A stretch of DNA of 64,000 nt from Rhizobium jaguaris (GCF_003627755.1 NZ_CP032694.1:735501-799500); one strand, 5' to 3'; counted from the first letter of the stretch, positions 33,893 through 42,440 are shown. A program made the numbers and translations. The notes: generated by a model from the letters alone, not told the origin.

Positions 33893-35217
33893 TCGGCCCG
33901 CTTTTTCAGCCCCATGACGAGGAAAATGCCGCGGAACAGCAGGAAGGCGTTCATGGCCAACCATAGGCCGTGATTGCCGAGGGTAGGCACAAAGACCGCA
34001 AGTGCTAAAAGGTAGCCGGCAAACGACATCAGCATGCGATTGCGCATGTCGCGCGACCACGTGGCGCCGATGAAGACGCCGTCCATCAGGAAGGCGAGCG
34101 CGCCGGTCAGCCCGGTGATGGCGGCCCAGGGCAGGTAGCTTTGGGCGGCGGCGCGCACCTCTTCCGAGGTCGTCAGCAGGCGGATCAGCGCCGGGCCGAT
34201 GGTGAAGAAGAACGCGGCAGCGGCAAGCGCCAGCCCGAAGGACCAAAGCCCGGTCAGCTTCACCCCGCGCTCGAAGGCCGGGCGGTAATTGGCTCCGATC
34301 GAGCGGCCGGTGATCTGCTCGGCGGCATTCGCCAGCCCGTCGAGGTAATAGCCGGAAAGCAGAAAGAAGTTCATCAACACGGCGTTGGCAGCGAGCGTTA
34401 CCGCGCCTAACGTGTTGCCGATGCGTGTCATCAGCGTGAAAGCGCCGATCAGCACGAAGGTGCGGATTAGGATATCGCGGTTGAGCGCGAAGAGTTGCGT
34501 GAGCTTGGCGCGCGAGAGCAGCTCGGCGCGGGCGGGCCGCGGTTCGCCCGAAAAGCTGCGCAGCACGATCGCAAGACCCGTGAGTGCGCCCACCGCCTCA
34601 CCGATCAATGTGCCCCAGGCGACACCGGCGACGCCCCAGCCGAGCCCCAGGCCGAGCAGGATTGCGAGGACGATGTTGACGCCGTTGATCAATGTCTGCA
34701 GCAGAAGCCCGATGCGGCCCTGACCGCGCCCGAGCACGAAACCGAGAATGGCGTAGTTGGCAAGCGCAGCAGGGCCGGAGAGCATGCGGATCGAGAAATA
34801 GGTGCGCGTTGCATCGGCAATGCCGCCCTCAGGCCCCATGAGCTTGATGCCGAGCCAGAGCAATAGGGGCGACAACAGGAGAAGCAGCAGGCCACATCCG
34901 AGCGCGGAAAGGAGCGCCCGCCAAAAAACCGCTTGCTGCTCATGCCGGTCGCGGCGGCCGTAGGCTTGCGCCGTCAAGCCGGTCGTCGATGAGCGCAGGA
35001 AGTTGAAGCTCGCGAAAATGAGATCGAAGAGCACTGCACCGATCGCCAGCCCCGCCAGCGCATCGGGTTGGCCGAGGCGCCCGACGACGGCAGTATCGGC
35101 AAGGCCGAGCAATGGCGTCGTCATGAAGCCGAGCGTCATCGGAATGGCGATAGACAGCACAAGCCGGTGCGTCACCTCGAACGGCAGAACCCTTCCGCTA
35201 TGCTCTTGATGATCCAT
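33868..35217 (-). CDS. MATE family efflux transporter (DinF-like)
   Basis: 449 residues with about 12 hydrophobic segments in two similar halves. PMTLGFMTTPLLGLADTAVVGRLGQPDALAGLAIG opens the first half, and a related pattern begins the second near residue 245. The NFLRSSTTGLTAQAYGRRD loop is typical of the DinF branch. It probably exports organic cations or toxic metabolites using a Na+ or H+ gradient. Convergent with pyrD, with overlapping ends; the CAP-domain gene lies upstream on the same strand, 17 bases away, possibly in one transcript. Confidence 0.92.
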   Translation of the reverse strand: MDHQEHSGRVLPFEVTHRLVLSIAIPMTLGFMTTPLLGLADTAVVGRLGQPDALAGLAIGAVLFDLIFASFNFLRSSTTGLTAQAYGRRDRHEQQAVFWRALLSALGCGLLLLLLSPLLLWLGIKLMGPEGGIADATRTYFSIRMLSGPAALANYAILGFVLGRGQGRIGLLLQTLINGVNIVLAILLGLGLGWGVAGVAWGTLIGEAVGALTGLAIVLRSFSGEPRPARAELLSRAKLTQLFALNRDILIRTFVLIGAFTLMTRIGNTLGAVTLAANAVLMNFFLLSGYYLDGLANAAEQITGRSIGANYRPAFERGVKLTGLWSFGLALAAAAFFFTIGPALIRLLTTSEEVRAAAQSYLPWAAITGLTGALAFLMDGVFIGATWSRDMRNRMLMSFAGYLLALAVFVPTLGNHGLWLAMNAFLLFRGIFLVMGLKKRADQTFRLAQ

Positions 35218-35234
35218 GTCCGGTCAGCCTCTCC

Positions 35235-35738
35235 TCAATTCGAAGAGAGCACCATGGACCAATAGGGCTTGTCGCTGGAAGAGGGGTTATAGGCGAGAGC
35301 GACGCCGAGGCCGTTATAATTGCCGAGCATGTTGTGCAAATGCTTCGGCGAATTGATCCAGGCCGTCACAGCGGCATTCACGTCGCGCTGACCTTCCGCA
35401 ATGTTTTCGGCGGCCGGCAGCTTGACACCGCTTGCCTTGACGCGCTTGCCGAAGTTGTCGCCGATACCGATCAGGTGTTCCATCTTGCCGGCATCGGCCA
35501 TGCGCTTGGCCTGGTAGATTGCTGCGTTGCTGGCAGCCGAATCGACCTTGAGCGGCGGCAGCCCGTTCTTGGCACGCAACGAGTTGACGAGCGGCAGGGC
35601 GGAAGCGGTCTCGTCGTTGGCGGGCGTGTTGGAGACATGGGTGGGTGGCGTGGCGCAACTCGCGACGATGGCAGCAAGCGCAAGGCCGGTGAGACGCAGT
35701 GCGTGGCGCCGCGTGGAAAGCGAAACTTTAGGGATCAT
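35235..35738 (-). CDS. CAP/SCP-domain lipoprotein
   Basis: 167 residues with a signal peptide ending in a lipobox (AAIVASC, Cys at about 28), so probably an anchored periplasmic protein. The CAP fold is seen in NSLRAKNGLPPLKVDSAASNAA, the His-bearing MEHLIGIGDNFGKRV and the AWINSPKHLHNMLGNY helix-strand. The bacterial family is of unknown activity. It sits directly before the MATE gene and just after a small membrane protein gene (two bases apart) on the minus strand, forming a likely three-gene unit. Confidence 0.87.
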   Translation of the reverse strand: MIPKVSLSTRRHALRLTGLALAAIVASCATPPTHVSNTPANDETASALPLVNSLRAKNGLPPLKVDSAASNAAIYQAKRMADAGKMEHLIGIGDNFGKRVKASGVKLPAAENIAEGQRDVNAAVTAWINSPKHLHNMLGNYNGLGVALAYNPSSSDKPYWSMVLSSN

Positions 35739-35740
35739 AT

Positions 35741-36007
35741 TTAGCGGCTGTGGTTGAAGAGGCGGAGGATAATGAAGAGCGGAATGACGATCGTGGCGCC
35801 GAGCATCAGATAATCGCCGAACTCGCCGAGCGCGGCAAAACCGCTGTGCCAGAGATCAAGAACGAAGCGGCGAAAGCCATATAAAAAATCCATCGGACGC
35901 CAGCCGAAGAATTTCATCACGAAACCGACGATCAGCGACACGATGATGAGCTTCACGAGTGTGCGACCGGGCGAGTCGCCCAGGAACCTGTTCACCTGAT
36001 CGGACAT
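35741..36007 (-). CDS. Small integral membrane protein (DUF6460-like)
   Basis: 88 residues from MSDQVNRFLGDSPGRT (ATG at 36007; the longer frame upstream is not supported). Two hydrophobic segments (about 17-34 and 62-82) flank the conserved middle FGWRPMDFLYGFRRFV. I recall this as a small conserved rhizobial membrane family numbered DUF6460; the number is from memory. Its stop lies two bases before the CAP lipoprotein start, so the pair is tightly coupled. Confidence 0.78.
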   Translation of the reverse strand: MSDQVNRFLGDSPGRTLVKLIIVSLIVGFVMKFFGWRPMDFLYGFRRFVLDLWHSGFAALGEFGDYLMLGATIVIPLFIILRLFNHSR

Positions 36008-36189
36008 GCGGCTGTCTCCATGATGCCTATCGAGCGGTTTTGAGATAAGGCTGCGCCCCGCGACTCGCAAGCGCTTTTGCCCCGTACTACCTGAAACACA
36101 TGCTTACCTGAAACAAATGTCTGCCTGAAATAGGACTTGAGTTTTTTTGTGGCCGCGTCCAAAGGCGGGTGCCAAACAGGACCGAAATC

Positions 36190-37134
36190 ATGCTGCCGAG
36201 CCAGCTTTCCTCCGGCGACGTCATTGCCGACCGCCGCGCCGACTATGCGAAGATGCTTGCCGAAAGCGGCGAGCCGGCTAGCGCTGCCGAATTGATGGAG
36301 CAGGCGCTGGAGCTGACGCCGGGCTGGGCGGCCGGCTGGTATACTCTCGCAACCTATCGCGAAAAGGCGGGGAATACGCAAGGTGCCGTCGAGGCGCTGA
36401 ACCAGGTCCTGGCCCTCGACGCCGGCGATGTCTTCGGCGCCCGGTTGAAGCTTACGGTTCTGGGGGCGATCGATATGCCGGATCAGCCACCGAGCCGCTA
36501 TGTCGAGCGGCTGTTCGATGACTATGCCGACCGGTTCGAGACATCGCTGATCGAAAAGCTCGGCTACACCGTGCCGCAAAAGCTCGCAGCTCTGATCGCC
36601 GCTACGACCGGCATGCCCGTGCATTTCCGTCTTGCCGTCGATCTCGGCTGCGGTACCGGTCTGTTCGGTCCGGAAGTCCGCACGCGGGTCGATCGGCTGG
36701 AAGGATTTGATCTGTCGAAAGGCATGCTCGCGAAGGCGGCCGAAAAGGATGTCTACGACCACCTCGGCCAGGCCGATTTGTCGCTGGAACCGGATCTATC
36801 AGGCGTTTTCGATGCCGGGCTCACCCCGGGCCGCGCGGATCTGATCACTGCCGCCGACGTGCTTATGTATCTGGGTAATCTGCATGGCGTGATGGCGATC
36901 GTCCGCAAGCTGGCGGTCGATGACGCCGTCTTTGCTTTTTCGGTGGAGGATGCGCAGCAGCCGGCGGGTTATGTGCTGCGCGATTCCCTGCGCTTTGCTC
37001 ATTCGGAGGCCTATGTGAGGGAGATATTGGCTGGTCACGACTTTGTCGTGCAGGACCTGGCCCGTAGCGTCATTCGCATGGATGCCGGAAAACCGGTCCA
37101 TGGCATTCTGTTCATTACCCGCAAATCGGCCTGA
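36190..37134 (+). CDS. TPR-containing SAM-dependent methyltransferase
   Basis: 314 residues from the ATG at 36190 (AGGA eight bases upstream; a GTG at 36169 is less likely). Two to three TPR-like helices come first (about 15-90; ALELTPGWAAGWYTLATYRE). A class I methyltransferase domain follows, with motif I AVDLGCGTGLFGPEV, acidic motif II GFDLSKGML and a DLITAADVLMYLG segment. The substrate is unknown; the domain pairing occurs widely in alphaproteobacteria. Monocistronic, starting away from the small membrane protein gene. Confidence 0.87.
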   Translation: MLPSQLSSGDVIADRRADYAKMLAESGEPASAAELMEQALELTPGWAAGWYTLATYREKAGNTQGAVEALNQVLALDAGDVFGARLKLTVLGAIDMPDQPPSRYVERLFDDYADRFETSLIEKLGYTVPQKLAALIAATTGMPVHFRLAVDLGCGTGLFGPEVRTRVDRLEGFDLSKGMLAKAAEKDVYDHLGQADLSLEPDLSGVFDAGLTPGRADLITAADVLMYLGNLHGVMAIVRKLAVDDAVFAFSVEDAQQPAGYVLRDSLRFAHSEAYVREILAGHDFVVQDLARSVIRMDAGKPVHGILFITRKSA

Positions 37135-37239
37135 TTATTCGAATCTTGCGAATTCAAAATAGGTCAGCATTGCTTACGTATTTCGCTTGATTGTCGCCTG
37201 AGCTTTTAGCAGAAAGCCCTTGCAACACAGGGAAAGCAC

Positions 37240-37875
37240 ATGGCGAACGTGAAGAGCGCTTTTGGCGTCTGGAATACATCCGCGACCCGGCATTCATGGG
37301 CCGAGGACATTCAGGGCATATTGTCCGGCAGCCTGATTTCGTCGCTCGGGCTGTTCTGCCTTTCAATCGCGGGTCTTCTGACAGGCAGCACCGCCGGCAT
37401 CGCTTTCCTGCTGCATTATGCGATCGGCGTGAATTTCGGTCTGGCCTTCTTCGTGGTCAATCTGCCGTTCTTCTATCTGTCGCTGAAACAATTGGGCCCG
37501 GTCTTCACCATCAAGACCTTCATCGCCATCGCGCTGACCTCGCTGTTCACCAATTTGCAACCGCTCTTGTTCGATGTAGCTCACATCAATGCTCTGTGGT
37601 CGGCGCTGCTCGGCGGCATCCTGCTCGGCTTCGGGCTGCTCGCGCTCTATCGTCACCGCGCCAGCCTCGGCGGCGTCGGTATCTTGGGCATCTATCTGCA
37701 GGAACGTTTCGGGATACGTGCCGGGCTTGTCCAGCTGGGGGTCGACATGTGCGTGCTCGCTGTCGCCTTTACGGTGACCACGCCCTCCGTGGTCATCTGC
37801 TCCGTGTTGGGCGCAATCGCGCTCAATCTCTTCGTCGCGATCAACCATCGGTCGGATCGCTACATCGCGCTCTGA
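37240..37875 (+). CDS. YitT family membrane protein
   Basis: 211 residues with five to six hydrophobic segments and the YitT/DUF161 pattern GLFCLSIAGLLTGSTAGIAFLLHY, with LGGILLGFGLLALYRHRASLGGVGILGIYL in two pieces later. The family is an uncharacterised membrane group, possibly transport-related. This protein lacks the soluble DUF2179 domain that some homologues carry at the C-terminus. Preceded by an AGGGAAAG ribosome site. Convergent with the DUF2735 gene, with 14 bases between stops. Confidence 0.87.
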   Translation: MANVKSAFGVWNTSATRHSWAEDIQGILSGSLISSLGLFCLSIAGLLTGSTAGIAFLLHYAIGVNFGLAFFVVNLPFFYLSLKQLGPVFTIKTFIAIALTSLFTNLQPLLFDVAHINALWSALLGGILLGFGLLALYRHRASLGGVGILGIYLQERFGIRAGLVQLGVDMCVLAVAFTVTTPSVVICSVLGAIALNLFVAINHRSDRYIAL

Positions 37876-37889
37876 GCTGAACGGAAGCC

Positions 37890-38081
37890 TTACTGCTTGC
37901 GGGTCTGGTCGGACTCCGCGATCGCTGCTTCGTGATACCAGCTATCGAAGGCGGCCGTGCAGATGCTTGGGCCTATGTCGGGAGTTAGGTTTACTTTCTC
38001 GCGTCGGCCGGCAGGGATTGGGCGAGCTGTGATGGGAAACTGATAGATCTTTGCCGTTTCGCGATGGGAACTGATCGCCAT
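37890..38081 (-). CDS. DUF2735 family small protein beside glnII
   Basis: 63 residues from MAISSHRETAKIYQFP (ATG at 38081; the longer frame is unsupported). The AKIYQFP motif is the hallmark of DUF2735. A gene of this family next to glnII, divergently transcribed, is a recurring arrangement in rhizobia, which suggests a nitrogen-related role, but no function is established. The intergenic region shared with glnII holds a TATATA-rich segment at 38130-38146 that may be part of its promoter. Confidence 0.82.
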   Translation of the reverse strand: MAISSHRETAKIYQFPITARPIPAGRREKVNLTPDIGPSICTAAFDSWYHEAAIAESDQTRKQ

Positions 38082-38523
38082 TGTGATGTCTCTCCCTTTT
38101 TGGTGTTCAAGCGGGCGCGCTTCAAGAGACTGCTTATATATAGCAGAGTCCCTCTCCATTTTTGAGATAGCTGCTCAAAAAAAATGCAAAAGGTTGAAAT
38201 TATAGGCAATTTTAAAGTTTTACTGCTGGGAATGTGGTTTTCGAGAGTGCGATTGCTGCGTTGCTTCGAATCTGCCGCACTGCGACAAGTTGGCAGCACC
38301 TTTCGGCCAAGTTGCTCACGATTTTGAGAGAATCGGACATCGAGCGAGTCAAAATCAGCCAAAATTGACTCCGATTTGTGCATTTTTCTTCGAGCGGCAA
38401 CGCATCTCACGCAATTTGGCATGTCAAATGCATGTCACATGGCGGCCGTGGGTGGTGAAGATTTCCGGGCGGGCGCCTTCGAATTCTCTCCGCTTCGGGT
38501 AGTTAACCCTTATGAGGTGCGTA
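38082..38523. other. Intergenic region between the DUF2735 gene and glnII
   Basis: 442 bases, clearly more AT-rich than the flanking genes. It contains the sigma-54 promoter of glnII (38417-38432) and a CTGCT/AGCAG dyad around TATATAT (38130-38146) near the DUF2735 start. I did not find a clear TGCAC-type NtrC dyad. No RNA gene is apparent. Confidence 0.5.
38417..38432 (+). promoter_or_regulatory. Sigma-54 promoter of glnII
   Basis: TGGCATGTCAAATGCA, with GG and GC twelve bases apart (-24/-12 spacing), close to the consensus TGGCAC-N5-TTGC. Transcription would start near 38444, about 80 bases before the glnII ATG. Rhizobial glnII is known to be NtrC/sigma-54 dependent, which supports the call. 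Confidence 0.8.
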
Positions 38524-39561
38524 ATGACAAAATATAAGCTCGAGTATATTTGGCTCGACGGGTACACCCCTGTACCGAACCTGCGCGGCAAGACGCAGAT
38601 CAAGGAATTTGCTGATTTTCCGAAGCTTGAAGAGCTCCCGCTCTGGGGCTTCGATGGCTCGTCGACGATGCAGGCCGAAGGCCGTAGCTCGGATTGCGTG
38701 CTGAAGCCTGTTGCCGTTTACCCGGACCCGGCTCGCACCAACGGCGCTCTCGTCATGTGCGAAGTCATGATGCCCGATGGCGTCACCCCGCACGCTTCCA
38801 ACAGCCGCGCGACCATCCTCGATGACGAGGACGCATGGTTCGGCTTCGAGCAGGAATACTTCTTCTACAAGGACGGCCGCCCGCTCGGCTTCCCGGAATC
38901 CGGCTACCCGGCTCCGCAGGGACCGTACTACACCGGCGTCGGCTACAAGAACGTCGGCGACGTCGCCCGCGAGATCGTCGAAGAGCATCTCGATCTTTGC
39001 CTCGAAGCCGGCATCAACCACGAAGGCATCAACGCCGAAGTGGCCAAGGGCCAGTGGGAATTCCAGATTTTCGGCAAAGGCTCGAAGAAGGCTGCCGACC
39101 AGATCTGGATCGCTCGCTATCTGCTGCTGCGTCTTTGCGAAAAGTACGGCATCGACATCGAGTTCCATTGCAAGCCGCTCGGCGACACCGACTGGAACGG
39201 CTCGGGCATGCACTGCAACTTCTCGACCAAGTTCATGCGCGAAGTCGGCGGCAAGGCCTATTTCGAAGCGCTCATGGCTCAGTTCGACAAGAACCTGCAG
39301 GACCACATCGCCGTCTACGGCCCGGACAACCACATGCGCCTGACCGGTAAGCATGAAACGGCTCCGTGGAACAAGTTCAGCTATGGCGTTGCCGACCGTG
39401 GCGCATCGATCCGCGTTCCGCATTCCTTCGTCAAGAACGACTACCGCGGCTACCTCGAAGATCGTCGTCCGAACTCGCAAGGCGACCCCTACCAGATCGC
39501 TTCCCAGGTTCTGAAGACCATCTCGGAAGTTCCGACCTCGGCTGCTTCGGCTGCTGCGTGA
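38524..39561 (+). CDS. glnII: Glutamine synthetase type II
   Basis: 345 residues from MTKYKLEYIWLDGYTP (ATG at 38524). This is the eukaryotic-like GSII, shorter than GlnA, which fixes ammonium onto glutamate and is not adenylylated. Visible motifs are LWGFDGSSTMQAEG, FGFEQEYFFYKDGRPLGFP, NHEGINAEVAKGQWEFQI, the SGMHCNFSTKFMR loop and RGASIRVPHSF. Typical of rhizobia and a few other bacteria. Expression should rise under nitrogen limitation from the sigma-54 promoter upstream. A strong terminator follows, so it is monocistronic. Confidence 0.97.
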   Translation: MTKYKLEYIWLDGYTPVPNLRGKTQIKEFADFPKLEELPLWGFDGSSTMQAEGRSSDCVLKPVAVYPDPARTNGALVMCEVMMPDGVTPHASNSRATILDDEDAWFGFEQEYFFYKDGRPLGFPESGYPAPQGPYYTGVGYKNVGDVAREIVEEHLDLCLEAGINHEGINAEVAKGQWEFQIFGKGSKKAADQIWIARYLLLRLCEKYGIDIEFHCKPLGDTDWNGSGMHCNFSTKFMREVGGKAYFEALMAQFDKNLQDHIAVYGPDNHMRLTGKHETAPWNKFSYGVADRGASIRVPHSFVKNDYRGYLEDRRPNSQGDPYQIASQVLKTISEVPTSAASAAA

Positions 39562-39601
39562 TTGTTATTTCTCCCGGCACGCCGGGATAAAGACAAAATA
39601 A

Positions 39602-39636
39602 AAAGCGCGGGATTCCAGTCCCGCGCTTTCTCGTTT
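39602..39636 (+). terminator. Bidirectional terminator after glnII
   Basis: Stem AAAGCGCGGGA/TCCCGCGCTTT with a TTCCAG loop, followed by CTCGTTTT. The complementary strand has a T-rich stretch (from AAAATAAAA), so it can also end the convergent AhpD-like transcript. A smaller TCCCGGC/GCCGGGA hairpin lies just upstream (39572-39587). Confidence 0.9.
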
Positions 39637-39649
39637 TACGAGGTCGTCC

Positions 39650-40111
39650 TCAAGCAGCCTTGCTGGCCGCGTCGACCGGATGCTGCGACCGGAAGCCAAC
39701 AGCCAGGCGATTCCAGATGTTGATCACGCCGATTGCGACGGTGATCTTGACGATCTCCTCTTCGCTGAAGTGCGGCTTCAACGTATCGAAGGCAGTATCC
39801 GGAATACCTGTTTCGGCAATCTTCGTCACCGAATCGACCCAGCCGAGCAGGGCGCGTTCGCGCTCATCGTAAACCGGCGATTCCCACCATACGCACATCA
39901 GGTTGATCCACTGCTCGCTGAGCCCATCGTGCCGGGCTTCCTTGACGTGCATGTCGACGCAATAGGCGCAGCCGTTGATCTGCGAAGCGCGCAGCTTGAT
40001 GAGGTGAATGAAGCGGCGTTCCAGGCCCGAGCTCTGTACGAACTGCTCGAGTGCTGCAACGGCCTTGTAGGATTCGGGCGAAGCCTTGGCGAAATTCAAA
40101 CGGGGATGCAT
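39650..40111 (-). CDS. AhpD-like carboxymuconolactone decarboxylase family protein
   Basis: 153 residues, helical. The redox-active CxxC and nearby His are present in QINGCAYCVDMHVKEARHDG, the AhpD-type peroxidase signature. It is likely an alkylhydroperoxidase-like protein protecting against peroxides, working in the cytoplasm. It follows the Rrf2 regulator gene by 24 bases on the same strand, so the two probably form a regulator-first operon. Confidence 0.9.
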   Translation of the reverse strand: MHPRLNFAKASPESYKAVAALEQFVQSSGLERRFIHLIKLRASQINGCAYCVDMHVKEARHDGLSEQWINLMCVWWESPVYDERERALLGWVDSVTKIAETGIPDTAFDTLKPHFSEEEIVKITVAIGVINIWNRLAVGFRSQHPVDAASKAA

Positions 40112-40135
40112 GGGTCTCTCCTTGTGGTTTTGGGT

Positions 40136-40636
40136 TTATCGGTTCGTTCTGCGCTCGTTCACGGCAAGGAAGGCGCAGCCTCTTGCCGCGACGGCGCCGT
40201 CGTCACTCGCCGCGAGATCGGCGAGGACATCGGCAATGGTGGTCTTGGCGAGCTCGGCACGGTACACCCGCTCGGCCGCCAGCATCGCCGCGCTGATACC
40301 GCACGGCTTTACGAAATATTTTCCGGGCAGTGGGTTCGGCCCGCGCTGGCGGATTTCGGCGCAGCGAAAGGCGGGCGCCGGCCCCTCGACGCCAAGCACG
40401 ATATCGAGCAGCGTGATGTCTTTCGGCAGTCGCGCCAGCCGATAGCCGCCCTTCGGGCCGGGCACCGTGTCGAGAATTCCGGCGCCGGAAAGCGCCTGCA
40501 GATGTTTCAGCAGATAGCTCACCGACACCCCGTGAAACTCGGCAATCGCAGCCGCCGAAAGCACACCGCCTTCCGATAGGCCCGCCAGCATCGCGACGCT
40601 GTGAATGGCCTGCTCAACGCCTTCGCCGAGTTTCAT
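40136..40636 (-). CDS. Rrf2 family transcriptional regulator
   Basis: 166 residues. The winged helix AIHSVAMLAGLSEGGVLSAAAIAEFHGVSVSYLLKHLQAL and the wing VPGPKGGYRLAR define the family. Cysteines at about 92, 112 and 154 do not follow the IscR 92/98/104 pattern, so an iron-sulfur cluster is uncertain; a thiol or other sensor is possible. Its own upstream region has a GGATA/TATCC dyad. Likely controls itself and the AhpD-like gene that follows. Confidence 0.9.
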   Translation of the reverse strand: MKLGEGVEQAIHSVAMLAGLSEGGVLSAAAIAEFHGVSVSYLLKHLQALSGAGILDTVPGPKGGYRLARLPKDITLLDIVLGVEGPAPAFRCAEIRQRGPNPLPGKYFVKPCGISAAMLAAERVYRAELAKTTIADVLADLAASDDGAVAARGCAFLAVNERRTNR

Positions 40637-40657
40637 CGTTCGTCCTCTTTCTATCGT

Positions 40658-40672
40658 GGATATTTTTTATCC
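40658..40672 (-). promoter_or_regulatory. Candidate Rrf2 operator
   Basis: Inverted repeat GGATA (40658-40662) and TATCC (40668-40672) around TTTTT, 21 bases upstream of the Rrf2 start. Position fits autoregulation. The remaining 260 bases up to the DUF5343 gene show no further recognisable feature beyond an AGGAG ribosome site at 40920-40924. Confidence 0.45.
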
Positions 40673-40933
40673 GTGATTATGGGAGGTGTCAAGGAGGGGT
40701 ATCGTGTGTCTGCGGCGGATCAACTCGTGACCTACGGTTTAATCACTTTATCGCGCACCAAAAGATTGCTTTGGAGGTACACGCAGACTTGAGCGTGAAG
40801 CAAGCCGACAGCAACGGACAAGATCAGACGCGGACGATCCCAGTGCTGTGCGGGCAGTAACTATTGTAGGCGATCAACCATACCTTGCAAAAAATCGGCA
40901 GCGAGAGCATGTTCCTGTTAGGAGAAACAGAAC

Positions 40934-41645
40934 ATGGCACCAAAACCCAAAGCAGTTGAAGTCAATGCAGAAGTAGAAACTAACAACAATTCGCAAAGCT
41001 CGACGAGTGCTGCGCAGCGTAAGATTCCAGGTAACTTACCCTATTTAACGGCAAGCGGAACTCTAAAGAAGGCGCTAGATGGTATTATACCCGCGTCACG
41101 ACCGGACAAATTCAATGCTGATTTTCTAGAGAACGTGCTCAAACTCAGCGGTGGAGGTGCTAGGGCCTGTATCCCTATACTCAAAAAAAATGGGTTTTTT
41201 GACAAGTGATGGGGTGCCAACCGAACTGTATGCAAAATTTCGAACAGATGGGGGCAGAAGTTCGGCGGCCACACAAGGCCTTCGTGCAGCATTTCAGGAA
41301 ATATTCAAACGCAGCGAATGGGCTCATACGGTTGATGACGCCAAGTTGCGCGATATCGTGGTGGAAGTAACCGGCCTCGGCCCATCGGATCACATCCTGA
41401 AGGCGATAATAGCAACGTTCAAGGCCATAAGGTCTTTCGTGGTTCCCGGCTTGGAAAGAGATGATGCAGTGCCCATCACTGGAGTTGAAGAAGTGGAGAA
41501 TGCGAGCACGGGAGTAGGTGTCGCGCCGAGTTCCAACGGAGATATCCGCCTCGCATACAACATCAATATCGTACTTCCTGAAACCTCTGACTTAAAAGTG
41601 CTCAACGCCATTTTTCGGAGCATAAGGGAGAACTTGATGCGATGA
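40934..41645 (+). pseudogene. DUF5343 protein gene with a frameshift at an A8 run
   Basis: A first frame from ATG 40934 (AGGAG nine bases upstream) gives 91 residues with the DUF5343 start NLPYLTASGTLKKALDGI and ends at TGA 41207-41209. The family sequence continues in the next frame after CTC-AAAAAAAA-TGGG (A run 41183-41190) as MGFLTSDGVPTELYAKFR and on to 41645. Deleting one A joins both parts into a 236-residue protein. This may be a real frameshift, a sequencing error, or a gene expressed by slippage on A8. Its end overlaps the HEPN gene (ATGA). Domain function unknown. AT-richer than its surroundings. Confidence 0.75.
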
Positions 41646-42229
41646 ACGCTGAGGAACAGGTCGAGTTATTTGTGTTAAAATGCGCATCCTTGAAGATTGC
41701 CGTGGATGACGTTAGCCCCGGAGCAGCGGTCGACGACATAGGCGTGGTGCTTGATCAGCCAGGGATTAACTCGTCTCTTGAACAGTTTTCTCAAGAGGTT
41801 CGGACGAATGCCAATCGAATGGCTGAATATTATAAACTCTTCTACATGCTCGAGAATGATATACGAAAACTGATCGACGATACGCTGATAGAAGCCCACG
41901 GCGCGGACTGGTGGGACAAACACTCGCCGAACAGCGCAAAAGAGGAATGCAAGGCTAACCAGCAGCGAGAGAAGGATGCTGGTTTCACAAGCCGCTCAGA
42001 TAACGAGTTGGACTATATCTCCTTTGGCCAACTGGGAGACATCATTCGCAACAACTGGGATCTCTTCGGGGGAATCCTCAGCAATCAAAAGGCCCTAGGT
42101 CGCGTTATGTACTCGCTCAACAATCTGCGCGGTCCGATCGCTCATTGCGGTCTTCTGGCTGAGGATGAAGTTGATCGGCTCAAATTAACCGTGAAAGATT
42201 GGTTTCGCCTACTTGAAGGGCCGAAGTAA
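41642..42229 (+). CDS. HEPN-domain protein (Swt1-like)
   Basis: 195 residues, helical. The C-terminal 100 residues end with NNLRGPIAHCGLLAEDEVDRL, giving the HEPN motif R163-x4-H168, followed by a closing helix. This is the active-site pattern of HEPN ribonucleases, with the neighbourhood resembling Swt1/C-terminal HEPN proteins. HEPN proteins are frequent effectors in toxin-antitoxin and abortive-infection systems. Its start overlaps the DUF5343 stop by four bases, so it depends on that gene for translation. RNase activity is inferred, not shown. Confidence 0.75.
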   Translation: MNAEEQVELFVLKCASLKIAVDDVSPGAAVDDIGVVLDQPGINSSLEQFSQEVRTNANRMAEYYKLFYMLENDIRKLIDDTLIEAHGADWWDKHSPNSAKEECKANQQREKDAGFTSRSDNELDYISFGQLGDIIRNNWDLFGGILSNQKALGRVMYSLNNLRGPIAHCGLLAEDEVDRLKLTVKDWFRLLEGPK

Positions 42230-42440
42230 ATTCCGGCTGAAAGAGCGCCCACGGATAAATATAAGCATACGAATTTCGGAGTGCTTCTATCCCGTAGTAA
42301 ACACACTTCCTTAAACGGCCACGAACACCGCTTGGGCCTAGACGGTAGACTGCACGATCGTTGCGAGTTGTGGGATTGAGCTCGGTCCGAGCCAACCAAG
42401 TCCCGCTTCCTATCCTCCGCATTTCGACTACATTTGCCCC

